From Tuctoria greenei (Eukaryota; Streptophyta; Magnoliopsida; Poales; Poaceae), in contig JAYESD010000001.1 of the NCBI GenBank assembly GCA_036927565.1, positions 36,555,146 through 36,619,145 of the forward strand: 64,000 nt of DNA, written 5' to 3'. How positions within the stretch are numbered: position 1 is the first letter of the stretch; each line of letters opens with the position of its first letter. The notes beneath the pieces are model-generated. The model searched no databases. It was not told the origin of the DNA and was given only the letters and a program-made list of their open reading frames with translations. Below, one piece after another: positions 11,801 to 23,413 of this stretch. Made by a program: the position numbers and the translations under genes.

Positions 11801-14800
11801 TGTAAAATCCCCAAAGTTCATAGTATAAAATTATGTTTGGAGAAATAAAAATCAAGCGTAAATAAAGAAATCAAAATGGTAATTGAGGAATCAAATCTTT
11901 TCAAACCTTTTGGAGGGATTTCAAAAATTCAAAGAAAGCTCCTGTTCAAATTATGTCAAAATAAAAAACCCGAGTTCACCAATGGCTTCCAAATATTCCA
12001 AGTAGCCTTCATGCCAAATTTCAGAATTTTTGAAGACTGTTTACTATTTAATTCAATAAAGACATTGAATTCAACTCAAATTCGAATTCAAGTTTGAATT
12101 CGAATGAAACTTGGTCAGATCAATAATTTTAATTCGGAATCAAATTATCCATATTCAACTTTGACTTCCCACAAATATTTAGCATTTTTTTGATGAATCT
12201 AGGTGAGGGAATTTTCTGTCCAGTGAAGATGAGGATGAAAGACTATGGGACCCACCTGTCATTGACTTACTTCTCGTCCTCTGTTCTATGTTTTTTCTCC
12301 ACCGTGTGACACCTCTCAGCATGCAAGTTCCACCAGCAGCCTGTGTGCTTGCTTCCTCTCTTGCTCAAGAAGCTACTCCTGCTGCTACATGAAATATCTG
12401 AAAGACTTCATCGTGCTCTCCCCTGTCCAGAGCAGAACCAACACAAGTTCTTGTTGTTCTTCTTTCCTCATCCTCTGTTTTATCTCTACTCCTCGAAATC
12501 AGGTGCAAGCAGTCAGTTTGAATCATTTTTTCTTCCCCTCCACTTCATCACAGAAAACTTGAGCACCTGCTTAACAAGTTTTCTTACCAGCTCAAGCTTT
12601 TCCAAAGTCCAGGGGGGGCAAAAACACGGCCGCCCTTCTCTGTTCCGAGTTGCTGCCCCTCTGCTCCACCATGGAACCGGAGCTACAGCCATTTTCTCAC
12701 CTCGACCATTGAAGACAAAAGGTGCGCCAACACTCCTAGATTCTGCTTGCAAAGTTTCAGCACATTTTGTCCCTCCTAGCTCGAGTATTATCAATTTTCC
12801 CGATGAGTTCGTGGTATGAACTGAACTAGGTCATCCACTAAATTCCTTTACCACGTGCAAGTATTCAGCAGGACTGTGAGCTTTGTTGTACTAGAGGTAC
12901 AGGTGTTTCTCCTTGATGCTTAACAATCAAAGTTCATCAAGCGACCGCATCGGAATCTCGATTTTCCTGGCCGGCGGTGAAACGCAACTCGATCGAATGT
13001 GACTGCAGTGTTTCCCTCCTTTTCATCGAGTTTTTTGCCATATCATTTCAAATAATTACCTTGAGTTCTAGTAAAAGTTCCACGTCCATTTGAGTTGATT
13101 TGAATAGCCAAATGGTGTTTCCAATCTGTATGTACCTGAAAATTCCAAAATGTCGAGAAACTTTTTCAGCAAATTGTCCAAACTTGTTAATTCAATATCT
13201 CACATTAGATTGCTTAGAAAATTATGGAACCAAGTTTGCTGAGTCACTCTTGACCTCCTCTAAACAGAACACCAACTCTTGGCTATGTTAAACTCCAAGT
13301 TTTCCCCTCAAAATTCTGGGAACTGTTTAGCTTCATTGAATTTTAGACAACAGAGACTTCTATGAACTTTTCCAAAATTTGGCCAGAACCTCACTCACAG
13401 TACCTAGTGTCCTCTATAAAATTTCCAGGACTAGTGGGCTTAATTTCAAATACTTAATTGTCTTTCCATTGAGCTATATCATAATTCCGGTATTGATTCA
13501 CTTGCATTATTCTTTGCATATCGAATAGTTGCCGAGCTCGAGGAGACCGCAGAGCCACTGGAAGCCATCAATCCGGAGTTTAACTTTGACCCCGTCTCAA
13601 AGCCAGGCAAGCCCTAGTTTGCATTTAACAACGTTTTAAAATTTTATTTGTATCACACTATATGGGTGAGAATGTATTGTGCATTTGGTCTAGGTTTTCT
13701 TTGAGTTTTCCACTTGCATTACCAGAGCACCCATGAGAGCAGGGTACATGTACAAATCCTTGATTTGTCTATGCTATGCTTAATGTTATAGTTGCTTGGT
13801 AGAAGTCGAGTACTTGGAATCTACTCGCGAGTTCAGGAATTGGGTTCACACAAGATTGGTCGAGTGAGAGATTTATCATTTGGTTAAATATGAGACCAGA
13901 CATGGAGTAGGAGCAGCGGGACATAGGGGCCTATGAGCTGTAGTTGTACCTGTGTCAGTCAAGGACTGATCTGTGTGCGACCTTGTTGAGTAAGTTTGAA
14001 TGTATCGAAGGCATGCGGGATATATGGGACCCAGTGAATAGATGTAACATGTCCACCTTAGCATCGAGGCATACCCCACCACCTTATAGGTGCGGGTTGA
14101 GAGCAGCAAGGTGTAGACCTGCCAGCAGGTACGTCGTACTCCTTGTGGGGTCCTCCTGCTCGTAGCGGTGGGACCAGTTCGGCGTGTAGGTAGCAGGTGA
14201 AAGTTTGACGCATACAACATCAGTGGAGTGTGCCTTCGCAGCTCTGTGTGTGGGTGTATGTGTCGTGCTATTCGAGTATCCCTGTGGGTGTACTTCGATT
14301 CGAGTCGCCGTCCCTCGCGGTTATTGACTACCGCTTGTTCACTGCATCGTGACGTAGATAATTATTTGGAATTGAATATTATTGAATAATGCTCTATGGA
14401 ATAATTATGTATTGTTACGTGTATGTTTAGAACAGGTTCCTCACTAACTTTCAGATTCTTGAAGCCTTAATTAGCTGCTAAAACTGAAAATAAGGATGAA
14501 GAATTAGGCGAGTCTTTATTGCAAACTGCTGTCCTATATTATGTATATCCTGCATATAGAGTTTCATGCTTAGTGGTGACCGTTAAATCTTGCCGAGCCT
14601 TTGTGCTCACAATTGCTATTTTATATTTTCGTTGCAGATGATGACGTTTATGATAGAGGGTTCACTGGTGAGGCGTTGCCCCCATCGGTGTACACGGTCG
14701 AGTGGGAACCCTGAAGTGATGGGATTTGTGTGCTGCTAGTGTGATTCTGTTCGTGGGCTGAACGGAATGACTTTTGCCTAGCTTAGGCTTGAGTGTCGAG

Positions 14801-14983
14801 AGCTATGAACTTATTTTCCACTGTAGTGTATTTTAATGTATTTTATTTGTAAAAGACAAAGCTTGTATAACACTATGTTGTTTTATGTAATATGACGTAT
14901 CTTTTTTTGTGTGCTGCTAGATGCCGCATCGCACGGCACCACCCAATTGTGATTCTTGGAATGTCGGGACCCCGGTCCTCACA
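11801..14983 (+). repeat. 3' LTR of the chromovirus-type Gypsy
   Basis: It begins TGTAAAATCC straight after the purine tract and ends GGTCCTCACA. The length is about 3183 bases. It contains a 26-base palindrome at 12080-12105, a C/T-rich open stretch at 12343-12819, two exon-like segments at 13529-13606 and 14638-14714, and near the end (14922-14946) a hairpin block TGCCGCATCGCACGGCA shared with the LARD LTR. Apart from the spliced frame described separately, I see no gene in it. Confidence 0.85.
13529..14714 (+). other. Possible spliced frame in the Gypsy LTR (exons 13529-13606 and 14638-14714)
   Basis: The first segment follows ATAG and ends CCAG before GCAAGC, a GC-type donor. The second follows TTTTCGTTGCAG and reads to TGA at 14712-14714. 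Joined, the phase is kept (2 + 25 codons + 1, then 2 + codons), giving an acidic peptide that contains AELEETAEPLEAINPEF in the first part and ends SVYTVEWEP. An upstream open stretch ending near 12795 (CCC G) has the right phase to precede it. Its donor reads GATGAGT instead of GGTGAGT, and it has no in-frame ATG. The function is unknown. The same exon layout is in the LTR at 59877-62917, which supports a shared ancestral feature. Confidence 0.45.
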
Positions 14984-16018
14984 GCCATGATGACATGTGG
15001 ACTCCACAATCAAACAAGAAACGCTTCATCCACAATGTCACATGTCTTAGGTTGTATGGGTTTGGTTGAATGGGTAGGAATCACAACAAGTGAATGTGGG
15101 ACATCTTGGATCTTGAATGTTCTTTGATTCTTGTCCTTGGACAAGAGCTTCATGTAAATGTTGTCTTAATTTCTTGATTGGCCATGGACAAGATACTTTA
15201 AGGTTGGCTAGTTTAACTTAAATCCCTTGAAATCCCCATAGCCACCTTGATTACAAGGGTGATGACTATTCACCCTTGACCTCCATGTAGGTGGTAGCCA
15301 TTGGAGATGTATTTGAAAGGAAGAATCCTCATGGGTCTTAGGGAAATGATTCCCCAAGTGCCCCATGTTGACATGGATTTTCACAAATCATGTGAATATC
15401 CATGGCTTGGATCATCCAAACACTTCTCCATTGGCTTGATCTTCATGATACTTCAATGGGAAGTGTAGCTCCTTAGCTAGCATGTCCGCCTTGCTATATG
15501 GTGTGCATGGAAATGTAAAGGAACTAGAGCATTCTTCAATCCACCTTTTTAGTTGAGATCATATTCTCATCCATGATGAATGAAAATAGGACTCCTTCAG
15601 CTCCGACATGAGTATGGTCATGGATTGGTGAAGCCAACCCATGACATGAGTGTTGGATGAAGAGCCAACTATCCACCACATGGTGGAGGCAAACCAAGAA
15701 GAACTCTTCGAGCCTCCCCCAAGCTTGGGGATTGATGACTTTTGCTCCTACTGGAAGCTGAAATCTTCCACGAAAGGCAATGGTGTTGCCTAGCGGACAT
15801 TTGTTGAGGTACACCATGAATCATCTTGCAGTTGAGCACTTGCGTGCTCGTTGGCCATCCCATGAAATGGGATAGACAACACTACATTGTTTTCACACAA
15901 AAGGAGAAACCAAACAACGGTAATCCTGTCTAAAACCTATTAGCACCTATAGCTTAATCACAAGTCATAGCTATCATTCACTTCCTTTGCCTTCTCTGGC
16001 AACGGCGCTAGAAATGCT
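14984..16018 (-). mobile_element. Leader/internal part of an Athila-like Gypsy element
   Basis: This minus-strand internal sequence lies next to the LTR that starts at 16019. The primer site is at 15994-16010. The short frames at 15536-15863 include a CAAGCTTGGGGG-type motif on the minus strand, common in the untranslated leader of Athila-like elements. No gag or pol is visible. The plus-strand Gypsy cut the element at 14983/14984, so the remainder lies to the left outside the window. Confidence 0.6.
15994..16010 (-). other. Primer binding site, tRNA-Asp type
   Basis: The minus strand reads TAGCGCCGTTGCCAGAGA, close to TGGCGCCGTTGCC, the complement of the tRNA-Asp 3' end. It is separated from the LTR end (TGTTGACG at 16019 on the plus strand) by eight bases, and it gives the orientation of the element. 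Confidence 0.75.
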
Positions 16019-16798
16019 TGTTGACGTTTCTTATGTCACATATCATCTATCAAAAGAGATGAGGTCCGCAAGCGCACAGAAACTATCGTGTAGCATTTCA
16101 CCTAAGAGTATTACCAAGGGTATCGTATTTATCTCAAAGGAAGGCAATGGAGTAAAGTAAACACTACTCTTATGATCGAGCTATGGGATTCTATCATTTA
16201 TCAAGATAGGGGTAAATTGATAATATATGGGTAGTGTGACACACACCTAAACAATCTATTCTAAAGGGTAGGTGGGTCCTAATGGAGGTTAGACTAAGAG
16301 TTGGGGAGTTGCTCCTACAATGCTTCTAATATACATATATATAGCCTAGGTTAGATACTAATGAGCATGTCAATGATGAATCCTTATGCTAAGTTGTTCA
16401 ACATACCGGGCACGGGTTTACCCCTAGTAATACTAGGACGACTCCCGCCAAGAGCCTGTGGCATAGCCGAAGGTGGAGGATTACAATGGACAGATAGGGC
16501 TGTCACCACCTACTACCTACCTCTTCAATCTGTGGGTCTATGAGACATCCAACGTTACTTAACGATCCTAGCACCATGCTAGCATATTAAGTAAATACCA
16601 TAGAAGCCGTGGCACAAGCCATCCTAAGGCAATGACTAACCTAAACATTATTGAACCAATATTGAGACATAGCAGAAATTATTCATATCCACATGACCAT
16701 ATCATAACTAATTAGACTATTGTAGGGGTTTGTAATGTTTATGATGATAGATTAAGAGTGATATGGCATAATCTACCACATACCTGGAATCCACAATC
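16019..16798 (-). repeat. Athila-like LTR, first half
   Basis: It starts TGTTGACG on the plus strand, which pairs with CGTCAACA at the far end (26926-26933). Copia 2 is inserted after CCACAATC. No credible ORF is present. Joined with 26208-26933 the LTR is about 1.5 kb. Confidence 0.8.
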
Positions 16799-18580
16799 TG
16801 TGAGACCTATGTGTGCTGAATACATTGGCTATGGCGATAAAAGTTTTGAATACTACCAAAACAATTTTATCATCAAGGTTCGACTCTAGGTCCAAGCTCC
16901 AGCAAGGTCTGATGATAGGTACGGCTTGTTTTGGTTAGCTCCGGCAAGGTCTGACGATAGGTCTGACTTGTTTTGGGCAGCTCTGACAAGGTCCGACGTA
17001 AGGTCCGACTTGTTTTGGCTAGGTTTGACTTCTTTGTCTAGGTCTGACTAGCTTTGGTTAGCTCCGGCTCCAGGTCCGCTAGCTTTGGTAACCTCCGGCG
17101 CTAGGTCCGACTAGCTTTAGTAAGCTCCGGTGGTAGGTCCTGCTAGCTTTGGTAAGCTCCAGTTCAACGTTCGGTTAGCTTTGACAAGGTTTGGAGCTTG
17201 ATCGCAGTGGTTCTGCTTTTAACTTGCAATGATTCGTACTTGCTTTACATTGATGAAAAGTTTGCTTAGTAATATTTTACTATATTTTCGTGTGTTTTGG
17301 TGGTTATGGTTGATTCTTTTTATGGGCTGCAACATGCTTATGTGAGGTGCTCACGTAAGGTGTTGTGGTTTCAGAACTAACGAGAGTCAAGTCGAGGACT
17401 TGTGCTCGAAAGTATTGGTTGTTTATTCATGTGCAGGTGTTGCTTGAGTTCAAGACATGGCTGGCAACGGGATCCATTGAACTAGTATTAGGGAGAAGAT
17501 GAGGTTCAACAACCAAGTTCGGGAGGAATTGTGGTTGAGTTGATCGGGAGGTTGCGCAACATGTTTAAATCAAGAACAATGCATATGAAGGTATCGTGGA
17601 CGTTGTTGGAAGATCTTTGCACTTGTGCAAGGAGTGCATGGACGTGGCTACATGGTTCTGAGGCGTGATGAAGAGATGTGTACACAAAGAATTGGTCAGA
17701 AAGGTCCAACCGACTAGGTTATGGACTCAGGCTGCGGTTGAGTCGGGTTTGACTCAAATATGGAAAGATTTGAGCTGGTTATGTTAGAATTTCGTGTGGG
17801 CCCTGAAATTTGGGTTGTTTTAGGAATGTGGGATATGTTACTAATGTGTTTGGAAGTCTTAAGATTGCTTATATGTGCATATAGAAGAGTCTTGAGTAGT
17901 TATGGAAAGTTTCGATTCGTGAATTGAGTAGGATTAGAGTCCTAATTAGGTTTGGGTTGGCCTATGGGCTGGTTATGTAAGCAAGGGAGGCCAGAGCTCG
18001 TGGTGCACAACTTTGGGGCTGTTCCTCTTGTGGTTTGATCAATTAAAATCGTAGTTTGAAGGAACTTTTGTGCCTTGTTCGTCCGACTTGTTTTCGTCAA
18101 GTCTTTCTCGTCGAGTTTCTGCACAACACTATCTTTCTTCGATGGTTTTATCATAACTCGAGTTTTATAGATCTGATTGACGTGATTCTTTTTGGGTGAT
18201 CTTCACAACTTAATTTTATATCATCTGTCAAAATTTCACGGTCATTGGATTTGTGGTTTCTGATCTACATGAGTTTCTTTGTAGTGTTCCAGAACTGTTT
18301 TTCTCGGGTACGACAGATTGACCTCTGTTCGATCTTTCGATCGTAACATGAGTTTCTCTCGACGGATTTGAGTGATTCTTGTTGTGTCGTCTTCATGACT
18401 TGATTATCTCTAATATATATCACTTTTGTCACGGTGAAACACGTTTAGATTAGTCACATACACAGTTTCTTTAACATATATGTTTTCTGACAAATGGTGT
18501 TTTTGTTGCTTCCGCTGAAAAGTTTTAATCTACCATTCATCCCCCCTCTAGTAGCTTTAAATGTGATCTTAAATCCTAAA
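16799..18580 (+). repeat. 5' LTR of Copia 2
   Basis: It begins TGTGAGACC and ends CCTAAA (CCTACA in the 3' copy). U3 has an expanded set of AGCTCCGG/AGGTCCGACTAGCTTTGG repeats at about 16880-17205. The TATA position reads TATGTAA in both LTRs. The primer site that follows is degenerate (TTTGTATGAGATCC at 18582). Confidence 0.9.
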
Positions 18581-18644
18581 ATTTGTATGAGATCCAAGGT
18601 ACTCTAATCTTTGTGATTCGCAAGTGTTTTGACTAATCATCATA

Positions 18645-20913
18645 GAGAAATACTCCGCAAAACCTTGTGTCTTTAATGGTATTAATTTTCAGGTTTGGAA
18701 GGCACGTATGGAAGCCTTCCTCTAGCCTCAAGGCTTCGCAATATAGGACAATGTGTACAAGCCTTACGAAGTGCCATCAAACGATCAAGTTACAGCTACA
18801 AATCTGAGAGATGTCGACAACAACAACAAGGCTCGGAACTTGATCATACAAGGATTAACTCAAAGTGACTTCGACCGTGTTGCACATCTACGATCTGCAT
18901 ATGATGTGTGGAAAGCACTTTCCGACTACCATGATGGATCTAACACGATCAATGAGGTAAAACAAGATATTTTTAAAAAAGGAATACATGCGTTTTAAGA
19001 TGCAACCCGGTGAGTCCATTGATGACCTCTTTGCTCGCTTTAATAAAATTATCAGCAACTTGCGAAGTGTCAATGTTAATTTTTCAGATGCTGAAAATGC
19101 TAGGTAATTACTAAGTGCATTAGACATGTCAATTTGGGAGATGTAGATTACATCTATTCCGGAATACTGTCATGAGTACACTTACTTTAGATGTACAATA
19201 TTCTAAATTGAAAACTCATGAAATTGACATAATCTCACGTAAGAACCCCAACAAGTCTCCTGCATTTGTTTCTCAACGTGATATGCCTAGCTCCGGCCAA
19301 TCTTCATCTTGTGGTACACTTGCTTTGTTGTCCTCTCTAACCCTTGAACAGATTGAGGAGTTTCTAGAGGAGGAGCTAGTACTTCTCTCTACTAGGTTCT
19401 CAAAAGCATTGAAAAATGTGAGAACTAGAAGGAGAGTAAGCTCCGGACCTCAACGATGTTTCGAATGTGATAAGACATGACATTTTTGTTCAGATTGCCC
19501 TAACCTTTCAGGTCCTACTTCCCAAGATGAAAAGCAAACAAGGACGAAGCATTCCTCTCCAAAAGATACAAATATAAATAAGGGTTTTACAGGTCGTTAA
19601 TTGGTGAGCAGTTTTATCTCCGCACTTCATGAAGTGGCTCAAGCGATGTGGTCATTGGAATCGACGAAGATGAAGATGATTTGGCTAACTTGTGCTTCAT
19701 GGCGGGCAAGTCAAGATCAAGTCTGGAGGAGGCTGAACACAACAGCGGCAATGAAGAGGTATGTCCTACTTGCGAAGAAATGTGTGATACTATTTCTCTT
19801 GCCACTGTTATAGTTACGAAAAAAGACAAAAAGCTTAGGGACAATACTGTTAAAATTGAGTCACTAGAATCTGAAATTAATCGTTTGAAATCCTTGATTT
19901 CTAGTGATGATTCTTGTTCCTCATGTGGTTTAATATATGAACAACTGTCCTCATTAAGAAGTGCGCACACCTCCACACTTGATAAACTTGAGTTAGAAAT
20001 TGAAAAGAACAGAGAGCTTGTTGCACTTAATGATAAAAATTTGAAAGATGCTAGCTGTTCTACAAATGATTTGCATTGTTCTACTTGTGATGATCTTGAT
20101 AAGAAACTACAAGATGCTATGAATGAAATTTCTGTATTGAACAATGCTTTACGTTCTCATGAAGTTAAATATTATTCCAATTGCAAATTAAAAGGAAAAA
20201 ACTTCATGTGAAAATTGCCTTGATCTGTCCAATAATCTTGATGACATGCATAGGACATTAGATTGCTTTTGTAATGGGAATAAGAACCTAAACTTGCTAC
20301 TGAATTCTTCCAAGTCTTGCAATGATAAAACTGGTTTAGGTTTTGATTCTCATGCTCACGCTAAGGCACATCCACCTAAAATTGTAAAGTCATTAGGAAG
20401 TGGTTTGATTCAAACAGTTCCTAAACAAAAATAAGTGGTTTCCAAATCTCTAGGAGTGTTGTCTCATTCGGTTTCAAATAAAAACGTTGCTTGCTCATCT
20501 CGACATGAACACAAAGTTAAATTTCATTGTACCTACTGTGGTAGAGATGGTCATATCATAGATTTTTGTCATAGACTCGCTAAACAACAGAAAAGGGAAA
20601 GAATGATTGCTAGATCTCATAACTTTCATGCAAAATTTGCTGCACTTGCCAAACCGAATGATAGGAACATGCAATCTGCTGTAATGAGTCGAAAACATAC
20701 AAAGTTTGCTCCCAAACCTACTTTTTTTGTGCTACACATGTAAAATCTTGTAGGACAGTAGTAGGGTACAAAAATCTTCAAGCTTTGGCTCATAAACCCG
20801 CTGCTCAACTTTCGCGTATTATTCCTGCTGGACGTCGTGTGACTCAGTACTGGATTCGTAAATTCCTTTTGACTAACCCCAGTATTGAGTCATTGACGTA
20901 TTATGCTTCTATG
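18645..20913 (+). pseudogene. Copia 2 gag, heavily decayed
   Basis: It is homologous to Copia 1 gag over its full length. The expected start is at about 18645, where ATG has become ATA. Early stops include TAG at about 18724. A one-base insertion near 18980 and a TAG at about 19145 break the frame, and the zinc knuckle Gly/stop region at 19470-19500 is damaged (CFECDKT then TGA). The coiled-coil half is open from 19648 to 20211. It reaches the shared TAG at 20914, just before protease. Confidence 0.82.
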
Positions 20914-23413
20914 TAGGTTACACGCTTGAGAAAGGAGAACATTTGGATTGTGGATTCAGGTTGCTCACGCCACATGACCGGTAACAAAGAATGGTTCTCC
21001 TCACTCTCTTTTGTGTCACGTTTAGACAATGTTACTTTTGTCGATAATTCTTAAACTCCTATAATTGCTAAGGGTTTGGTTAGGGTAAATGATCACTTCA
21101 TTCTGAAGGATGTGACACTTGTTAAAAATTTGAAATACAACTTGCTTTCTATTTCACAATTGCTAGATGAAAATCTGGAAATTATTTTCAATAGAAACTG
21201 CTGCAAAGTTGTAGGTTCAAATAGTGAGCTTATTTTCAACATGTCTCGGTTTGGAAGAGTTTTTAAAGCTGATTTTTATATGTCTTCCTCTAAGTATAGG
21301 TGTCTACTTGCTAACGATTCAAAGGACTTATACTTTTGGCATCGTAGACTTGGTCACGTAGGCTTTGATCATCTAACGCGTGTTAGTGCTCTTGATCGCA
21401 TACGTGGGTTGCCTAAGCTTAAAGGGGACAAAAAAGTTGTGTGCTCTTCTTGTAGACATGCTAAGATGGTTGCAGGTTCACATACTCATCTCACAATGAT
21501 CATGACAACTGAACCGGGTCAACTTTTGCACCTTGACACTATAGGACCTTCACGTGATCAATCCTTCAGAGGTAAATGATACGTTCTTGTGATTGTTTAT
21601 GATTATTCTAGACACTCTTGAGTTTACTTTATGGCATCTAAGAATGAAGCTTTTAGTCACTTTAGAACTTTATTTCTTAGATTATCAATTGATCACCCAG
21701 GATCTTTAAAATCAATTAGAAGTGATAACGAAACCGACTTTAAAAATTAATCTTTTGATCACTTTTGTGCGGAAAATGGAATAGATCATCAATTTTCTTC
21801 ACCATATGTACCTCAACAAAATGATGATGTAGAAAGAAAGAACAGAACCTTAGTTGAGATAGCTTAGACTATGCTTGATGAATATCAAACTCCTAGGAAA
21901 TTATGGGCTGATGCGATTGCAACCACTTGTTATGTCTCTAATGGTGTTTTCTTGCGCGCTAAGCTAGGTAAAACAACATATGAGCTCCGATTTGGACATA
22001 GGCTTAGTGTTACACACTTTTGGGTCTTTGGTTGCAAATGCTTTGTTAAGAAACATGGTAATCTTGATAAATTTGAACCTAGATCCATTGATGACATGTT
22101 TCCTGGTTATCCATCTCATGCAAGAGGCTACCGTATGCTTTTACTTGACACTAACAAAATTGTAGAGACTTGTGAGGTGTCTCCTGATGAAGCTAGCATA
22201 TGTACTAGCTCAAACATTGAAGATCTGGATCCATATCCGCAGGGGGATAGCATTTTTGTTAAAGATGAGAAAGAAGTGGTGCTGCTGCCCGAAAATTCAG
22301 CAGCTAATGACAATGTTCCACTTCTGATTTTGATTTACAGCCAGCACCGACGACCACCATTGCTGGTCCAGATCCTCCTCAAGTCACAAGTTCATCATTT
22401 TGTGATAAACATGAAAAATAAGAAGCCTGTGAAGTGTCCACTCCCCTCCGGGTTCTCAAAAGTCATCCTTCACAACAAATTATTGGAAGCTTGCACGAAC
22501 GAGTCACACGGTCCAGCTATGATGAGTTCAAAATTTGAGATGAGTATGATGGGAGAACTCATGTACTTTTTTGGGATGCAAATCAAGCAAACCAAGGAGG
22601 GTACCTTCGTGCATCAAACGAAGTATACAAAAGACCTCCTAAGGCGCTTCAACATGGACAAAAGCAAGCCTCTTCGGACACCAATGGGAACAGCAACAAC
22701 ACTTGAAATTGATTAAGATGGTGAATCCGTGGATCTAAAATAATATAGAAGCATGATCGGATCACTCTTGTACCTCACGACATCAAGACCGGACATACAA
22801 TTCAGCGTATGTCTTTCTGCACGGTTTCAAGCCTCTCCACGTGCTTCACATCGTCAAGCCCACAAAAGGATTCTCAGGTACTTACATGGAACTCAAGAAT
22901 TTGGCATTTTTCTTCCTTCTTCCTCAAACGTAACTTTGAAAGCTTTTTCGGATGCTGATTTTGGGGGTTGTAGGATTAATAGGAAAAGTACTTCCGGTGC
23001 TTGTCATTTTCTTGATAATTCACTTGTTGCTTGGTCCTCTAGAAAAAAAAAACTCAGTTGCACAATCCACAGCTGAATCTGAATATGTAGCTGCTGCTAG
23101 TGCTTGCTCACAAATTCTTTGGATTGTTCAAACACTTAAGGACTATGGGGTTGATCAAGATAGTGTTCCACTATTTTGTGACAACACTAATGCTATTTGC
23201 ATTGCTAAAAACCCCGTGCAACATTCAAGAACAAAGCACATTGACATTAGGTGTCACTTTCTCCGTGATAATGTTGAAAAAGGGAACATTGTGCTTCACC
23301 ATGTAGATACCGAACAACAATTGGCTGACATTTTTACAAAACCTTTGGATTTCACTCATTTTTGTTTCATTCGTAGAGAAATAGGGGTTATGCATCCTCA
23401 TGGGTTACATTGA
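20914..23413 (+). pseudogene. Copia 2 protease, integrase, truncated RT and RNase H
   Basis: The protease motif DSGCSRHMTG follows the in-frame TAG at 20914-20916. The integrase zinc finger is preserved (WHRRLGHVGFDHL), but the core has stops at about 21578 and 21603 and the second catalytic motif is altered (RSDNETDF). After ...NESHGP the sequence jumps from pre-RT linker to the end of RT (MMSSKFEMS), so YADD and the RT palm are absent. RNase H (SDADFGGCRINRKSTSG) continues to the natural stop at 23411, with a frameshift in the run of eight A at about 23045. It cannot encode an active RT. Confidence 0.85.

Larger units (their letters stand above)
1..14983 (+). mobile_element. Chromovirus-type Ty3/Gypsy element, 3' part, interrupted by a Copia
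   Basis: This is the 3' part of a plus-strand Gypsy element whose 5' LTR, gag, protease and RT lie left of the window. It comprises RNase H residue codons at 1-105 and 10003 onward, integrase with a C-terminal chromodomain-like segment to 11712, a purine tract, and a 3' LTR at 11801-14983. The Copia at 106-10002 splits the RNase H domain. The 5 bases after the LTR (GCCAT, 14984-14988) would be the right target duplication; the left copy is outside. The order RH-IN-chromodomain and the ~3.2 kb LTR fit the Tekay/Del chromovirus group. That lineage is inferred from domain order and short motifs, not from a tree. Confidence 0.8.

Noticed and set aside
12343..12819. 158-codon frame as an independent protein gene
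   Set aside because: It is inside an LTR, C/T-rich, and lacks an ATG. At most it is the first exon of the LTR frame discussed in the findings.
15536..15863. Two overlapping minus-strand frames as genes
   Set aside because: They fall in the non-coding leader of the Athila-like element beside its primer site.
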